Below the pieces are notes generated by a model. The model was given only the letters and a program-made list of their open reading frames with translations. It made no database searches and was not told the origin of the DNA. A stretch of DNA of 64,000 nucleotides from Diprion similis (taxonomy: Eukaryota; Arthropoda; Insecta; Hymenoptera; Diprionidae), in the NCBI RefSeq assembly GCF_021155765.1, contig NC_060114.1, positions 6,138,001-6,202,000 of the forward strand, read 5' to 3'. The translations under genes and the position numbers were made by a program. Below are positions 60,201 to 64,000 of this stretch, one piece after another. How positions within the stretch are numbered: the stretch's first letter is position 1; every line of letters begins with the position of its first letter.

Positions 60201-63200
60201 TAAACAAAAATGAATTGCCATTCTTGTTGTGTAATATAAATGGTTCTGAGCTGATTCGAATTACACATGCCAAGATAAAAAGGTTATGAGAAGGGGTCTT
60301 TAGAACCAGAACATTCAAAATGTTTAAAATCTGATATTTTGGATCCGATTTTTACGTTTCTGAGCCTATATGGTTCATCATGAAAATCTCTAGACGTCAC
60401 ATGATATTTTTTTGACAAGCAGTTCTCTCCAGAGTGAATATAATTAATAGATTCGTGTGACTAAGGTTCAACACATCTTTGCCAACCGTTGCATTTGCGC
60501 TTTGCAACTATTTGGGTAATTTTTGGGGATATGGTCAGCCAGAAAAATGAGTTTGAAATATTAAAATCGGATAAAAAACAACAGAGTTTAAGCATTTTGA
60601 GCGTTCTAATTATGAAACCTTTCTCAAATTGTGATGTCTCAGCTTCTGTCGGTTGAATTTTCTCAGAATCATTTTTATTGTATAATGAGGATTCTGTTTC
60701 ATCCGTGCTTACCTTCATTGGTGCCAAAAAAAATATCGCGGGAAAATTTTTTCTTCTTACTTTTCAACTTTTCATTTAGACGGTGGGGCACATTCATCTA
60801 GTGAGAGACACTACTTTGTCTAACATTTTACCTTGTAGACATTATACGCGTTTATGGTGGCATCGAAGCAGGTATAAAGGTCATTGAGGAGGTCGACAAC
60901 CTGGAACGGAGTCGAGTACGCTGATATGGTGGTGAATCCAACGATATCCGAGAAGTATATCGTCACTTCACGGAATTCTTCGGGGTTCACCGGCTCACCG
61001 AGTTTAAGTTTCTCTGCGACAGAGCTGAAAATTTCACAGATAAATGTTGTCACTCCTGTTTCAGCCAGTGGCTAACTTCCGATCAATAGATGACGGCACT
61101 TGCCTAGGCAGCATGCGGTTCAGCAGCTGTTCGGTCTTCTTCTTCTCCATGTCCAACTGCTCGGTTCGCTCCCTGATGAGTTCCTCCAAGTTGTTGGAGT
61201 ATTTTTCGAGCATTTGGAACATCGTGTCGACGAAATTCACCTTCCTGAATATTGTGTTCCAACTCCATTTAATTCATTTCGTATCGCTACAAGGTTTGCG
61301 GGACAAGTGGGAACCAAATGGAAATTTGACAAGGTGCTTGAGCTTCGCCGAAGACATAAAATTCCCTCTAAATTCGTGTTTACTTCTCATCGCGGACGCT
61401 TGAACGGAGAAATTTCGACCCTTGAGGAGGCGGTTGACTCAGTTTGGTTTTGTTTACCCACCTCCTCGATTCCGAGGAAGAGATTGTCGCTCCTCGCGTA
61501 AATTACCGAAGTGAAAATAGGTCGTTGATGCGGACAGTTTGAAACTACGTCGGAAATCAATGCGCTAGCCGCAGCCTGTAACTTGTATCAAGTAGACACA
61601 CTCTCGCAAATTGGTGGGTAGCAGCCCTTGCTGCCCGCAGTTTCAAAGTTCCTCCAACACGGATCCCGTTTGTATCAATCTACCGGGTGGAGCAGAAAAA
61701 ACGAGTAAAACTTGCGGAGTTCAAAGGGCTTTCAGTTATTGGCAACGGCTGTACTTCGCGGAGAATCGATGAAACTTTAGCTACTGGACGCCACCGCCAG
61801 TTGGCGTTCTCATCACCGATAGAATACCGCCACATTGCCGAGGTATTAGTTGAGAAAGTTTGCCTCAGTTTTTCGAAGGGGATCAAAACAGGATCCAAAA
61901 GTTGGGGATCCACGTTTATCTCTCTTTGTTTAATTCAATTCCCCCTTTTCCAGGCTTGAAAAGACCGGTCGGAAGGATTTCTTGACCGTGAAAATAATAA
62001 ACACCTGAAACTATCCAAGATTGGAAGGCTTTCCTCTTTCCTTCATTCGCGTCATCGTCACAGGAAACCTTTTTATCCGACCGACAAGCCAACGCGCTAA
62101 AGCTGCTCGACTACGCAAAGTTAATCTGACGAGGTGGACGTGTATCGGATTGTGAGTTAAATCTACCGTTCAACGATCAAAGGGATTTGATTACATTACG
62201 CGGCTAGCTCAGCTGGATACTCTGATCCATTCTTATCTCCCCCATCTTCCTCCTCCTCTTCCTCCTCCTCCTTCACACTTCAATTCCCTCGTCTATGAAC
62301 TACATCGGCTTTAATATCAACTCATTTCTGTACTCTCGTTGATCCTCCGATGGAAATTTCCGCAAACTTTTTCGCCAAATCCAGAAAATTAAACTCGTAA
62401 TTACGAACACGTCTGAATCATTTGACATCACTTTAAGTTATGCCAGAATAATTTTAAGTTTCAGTCGCTATTATTTAGATTGTTGTGTTCATTTGAAGTT
62501 CTCATGAATCATTTCATCTTTGTAGTCAGGTAAAGTGATCAACGGAACAATTAAATTTCTAAACCTCACTCGCTTTTTCAGCTGTCCATAAAAAAACATC
62601 AAAACATCAGCTAACGCTTATTTTCCCTTATTTCTCGTTTGCACCACATCCCGATAACCTTCCGCACCGAGAAAAGCCCCGCGAAGCGCATCATGTGTGA
62701 TATTGTAGTTGTGTGAATTAACCGCTCGTTAGGCAACGCACCTGTTCCTGAGTTGTGGGGAAGAATAAAAAAAAGGGAGGATGGTCGAGGAGAGCAAGAA
62801 AACGTACCTTAAAGTCGCACACTCACCTTCCGTGATTCAGCTTTTTGAATAGATCGTGGACCGCGTTGAAATCCGGTCGCAGATCGGTCGCCTCAGCCCA
62901 ACATTGTCTCATGATATTTATCGCCTCCGGAGGTGCTGCCCCTTTGCTTACCGACGGCCTTATCAGGGGTGGCGGTCTTTTCACTTTTTCTATGATATCT
63001 GAAAGTAAATTTAAGCGTATCGCAAACGTGACAGGGTAAAAAAAAACGATAAGAAAAATGCTACGAAATTTTAAGGTGAGGAAGAAGGAAGACCGTTTGA
63101 AACAGCACCATCGATTCCATAAGTTTTGAAGACGAGGAAAACCATTTGGCATTTCAGATCAGAATAATAGAGTTCAGAATTACTGTTTCTACATCAGAGT

Positions 63201-64000
63201 ACAAGAATATAAATTTTGATTTTACAATTTATTAAATATATTCATGATTAGCGATCAAAAAAAAAAAAAACTCAAGAAATCCGATTCCAATCAAAGTGGA
63301 CGAGTGAAAAGAATTTATCCATATTTTTCTTGAAGGAATTTTATAACAAATTAATAAATATTGATTACAAAAAAACAAAAAAAAAAAAAAAATTATCTGT
63401 GTTTAAAAGTAGAGAGTTGCCAATTCCGTTATCGAAGAAACATAATATTTCAGTTTTCAGTGTACAAACACACAGCGGTGGGAAGCATATAACTGCTGAC
63501 TGCGATAATTCAATTTCACTAAAGCTGGTTGATCCCGAGACTGTATAATATCGTTGAAGAGAACTTGACAGATAAGCCCCAGGGAGAACTTAGATCTCTA
63601 ATCCGGAAACTTGCGGGGTTCAAATTCCGCAACGAAGACGTCTTAGACACCCGCTGACATAGCCAAACGTTTAGCTCAGATCTTCTGCCCGACCGAATAT
63701 CCACCTTGCAGGAAATGCTAATCCTCTGATTCTGTCCGTTTCCCTTATCTCGTCGGGATCTAACTTTGCACTCTTTCGATTGAAATTAAAGAGAGCGTGA
63801 CTATAATTTCGTAAATGATTTTATGATTTTCACTAAAATATCAGTGAACAAATAAAGAAGAAAACATTTGCGCACAATTTTCATGACGAAAAATCAAGAT
63901 CAAATTCACAATCAGGCGTTACGAAGTGTTATTATTAGAAGAAATAAACAAGAGTGAGATCCAATTGTATGATTTCTCATGCGTACCTTCGGGGGACAAT
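57279..64000 (-). CDS. Gyc32E: Receptor guanylyl cyclase, Gyc32E-like (3' part; continues past right edge)
   Basis: Eight coding exons on the minus strand: 64000-63987 (partial), 62998-62827, 61244-61104, 61024-60832, 59957-59786, 59714-59444, 58604-58036 and 57517-57279, 589 aa in frame. Counting from the first residue seen: 1-61 end of the kinase-homology domain ([12 protein letters not shown]); 62-108 coiled-coil linker ([20 protein letters not shown]); about 110-321 cyclase domain. Catalytic residues are intact: metal-binding Asp135 (FSDIVGFT) and Asp179 (ETIGDAYM), purine-selecting Glu175 and Cys246 (RYCLFGD), and Asn253/Arg257 (NTASRM). It should convert GTP to cGMP at the plasma membrane; extracellular and transmembrane parts lie outside the window. 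The 268-residue tail has LDESLI and [11 protein letters not shown], which I recall as Gyc32E-type motifs, and ends SVESLSLH. The 79-bp intron 61103-61025 starts with GC. Gyc76C is less likely because its linker differs. Confidence 0.88.
58634..58652 (+). promoter_or_regulatory. CTCF-like motif in guanylyl cyclase intron
   Basis: GGACACCAGAGGGCGTCGC contains ACACCAGAGGGCGTC, which matches the CTCF core at all but one position. It lies 30 bases upstream (in the transcription sense) of the 58604-58036 exon. Motif evidence only. Confidence 0.3.
61025..61103 (-). other. 79-bp GC-AG intron in the guanylyl cyclase gene
   Basis: The exon ends CTGCCTAG and the intron begins GCAAGT, an otherwise perfect donor with C in place of T, and ends ttttcag. 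Only this choice joins the flanking exons in frame (phase 2, AG|C giving Ser in LPSSVAEKL). The nearby GTGCCG would shift the frame. Confidence 0.8.
62249..62274. repeat. (CTC/CTT)n pyrimidine microsatellite in cyclase intron
   Basis: A run of cttcctcctcctcttcctcc type, about 26 bp, all pyrimidine on the plus strand. Confidence 0.85.

Noticed and set aside
62190-62260. Box-A-like GGCTAGCTCAGCTGGA suggesting a tRNA 5' half
   Set aside because: No anticodon stem or box B follows; a pyrimidine microsatellite begins instead.
63560-63640. tRNA-like T-arm GCGGGGTTCAAATTCCGC
   Set aside because: A T-arm and box-B-like sequence is visible, but no matching acceptor stem, D-arm or box A lies at the right distance.

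Overview
The window is eukaryotic nuclear DNA from an insect, most likely a hymenopteran (order inferred, not proven). Evidence: AT-rich sequence, genes split by GT-AG introns with long T-rich acceptor tracts, arthropod-style TATA promoters, a receptor guanylyl cyclase that resembles Drosophila Gyc32E over its cyclase domain and tail, and many palindromic MITE-like elements.

Layout: (1) 1-4.65 kb holds gene A, a small secreted protein with a furin-type RPKR site followed by a Lys/Leu/Gly-rich stretch and V-Y-V-E-K-P repeats. A foldback element sits in its first coding intron and a second lies just 3' of it. (2) About 4.97-31.9 kb is one near-continuous tandem array of a 312-bp satellite (about 86 monomers). 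It has an 8-monomer (2,496 bp) higher-order periodicity, decayed monomers at both edges, and a conserved 68-bp dyad hairpin in the monomers inspected. (3) 31.9-36.4 kb has no recognisable gene. (4) 36.47-42.9 kb is gene B, a tandem paralogue of gene A with identical intron phases, expanded by Gly/Tyr and Asn/Gly/Ser/Ala-rich repeats. (5) 44.1-45.0 kb (minus) is a divergent, intron-containing histone H2B variant. (6) 45.6-49.6 kb is gene C, a small secreted Ser/Gly-rich protein with an RREKR site; its second intron carries a MITE with a 6-bp target duplication and a strong CTCF-like motif. (7) 49.6-57.2 kb is AT-rich non-coding DNA with microsatellites and a 645-bp foldback element. (8) 57.3-64.0 kb (minus) is the 3' part of a receptor guanylyl cyclase (Gyc32E-like): end of the kinase-homology domain, coiled linker, complete cyclase domain and a 268-residue tail, in eight coding exons including one GC-AG intron. 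The gene continues past the right edge.

Genes A, B and C look like a cluster of secreted, probably cuticle- or matrix-associated proteins; H2B and the cyclase are unrelated neighbours. The satellite separates the two paralogues A and B. All exon models were made by eye from splice consensus and reading-frame continuity; no transcript or database search was available.
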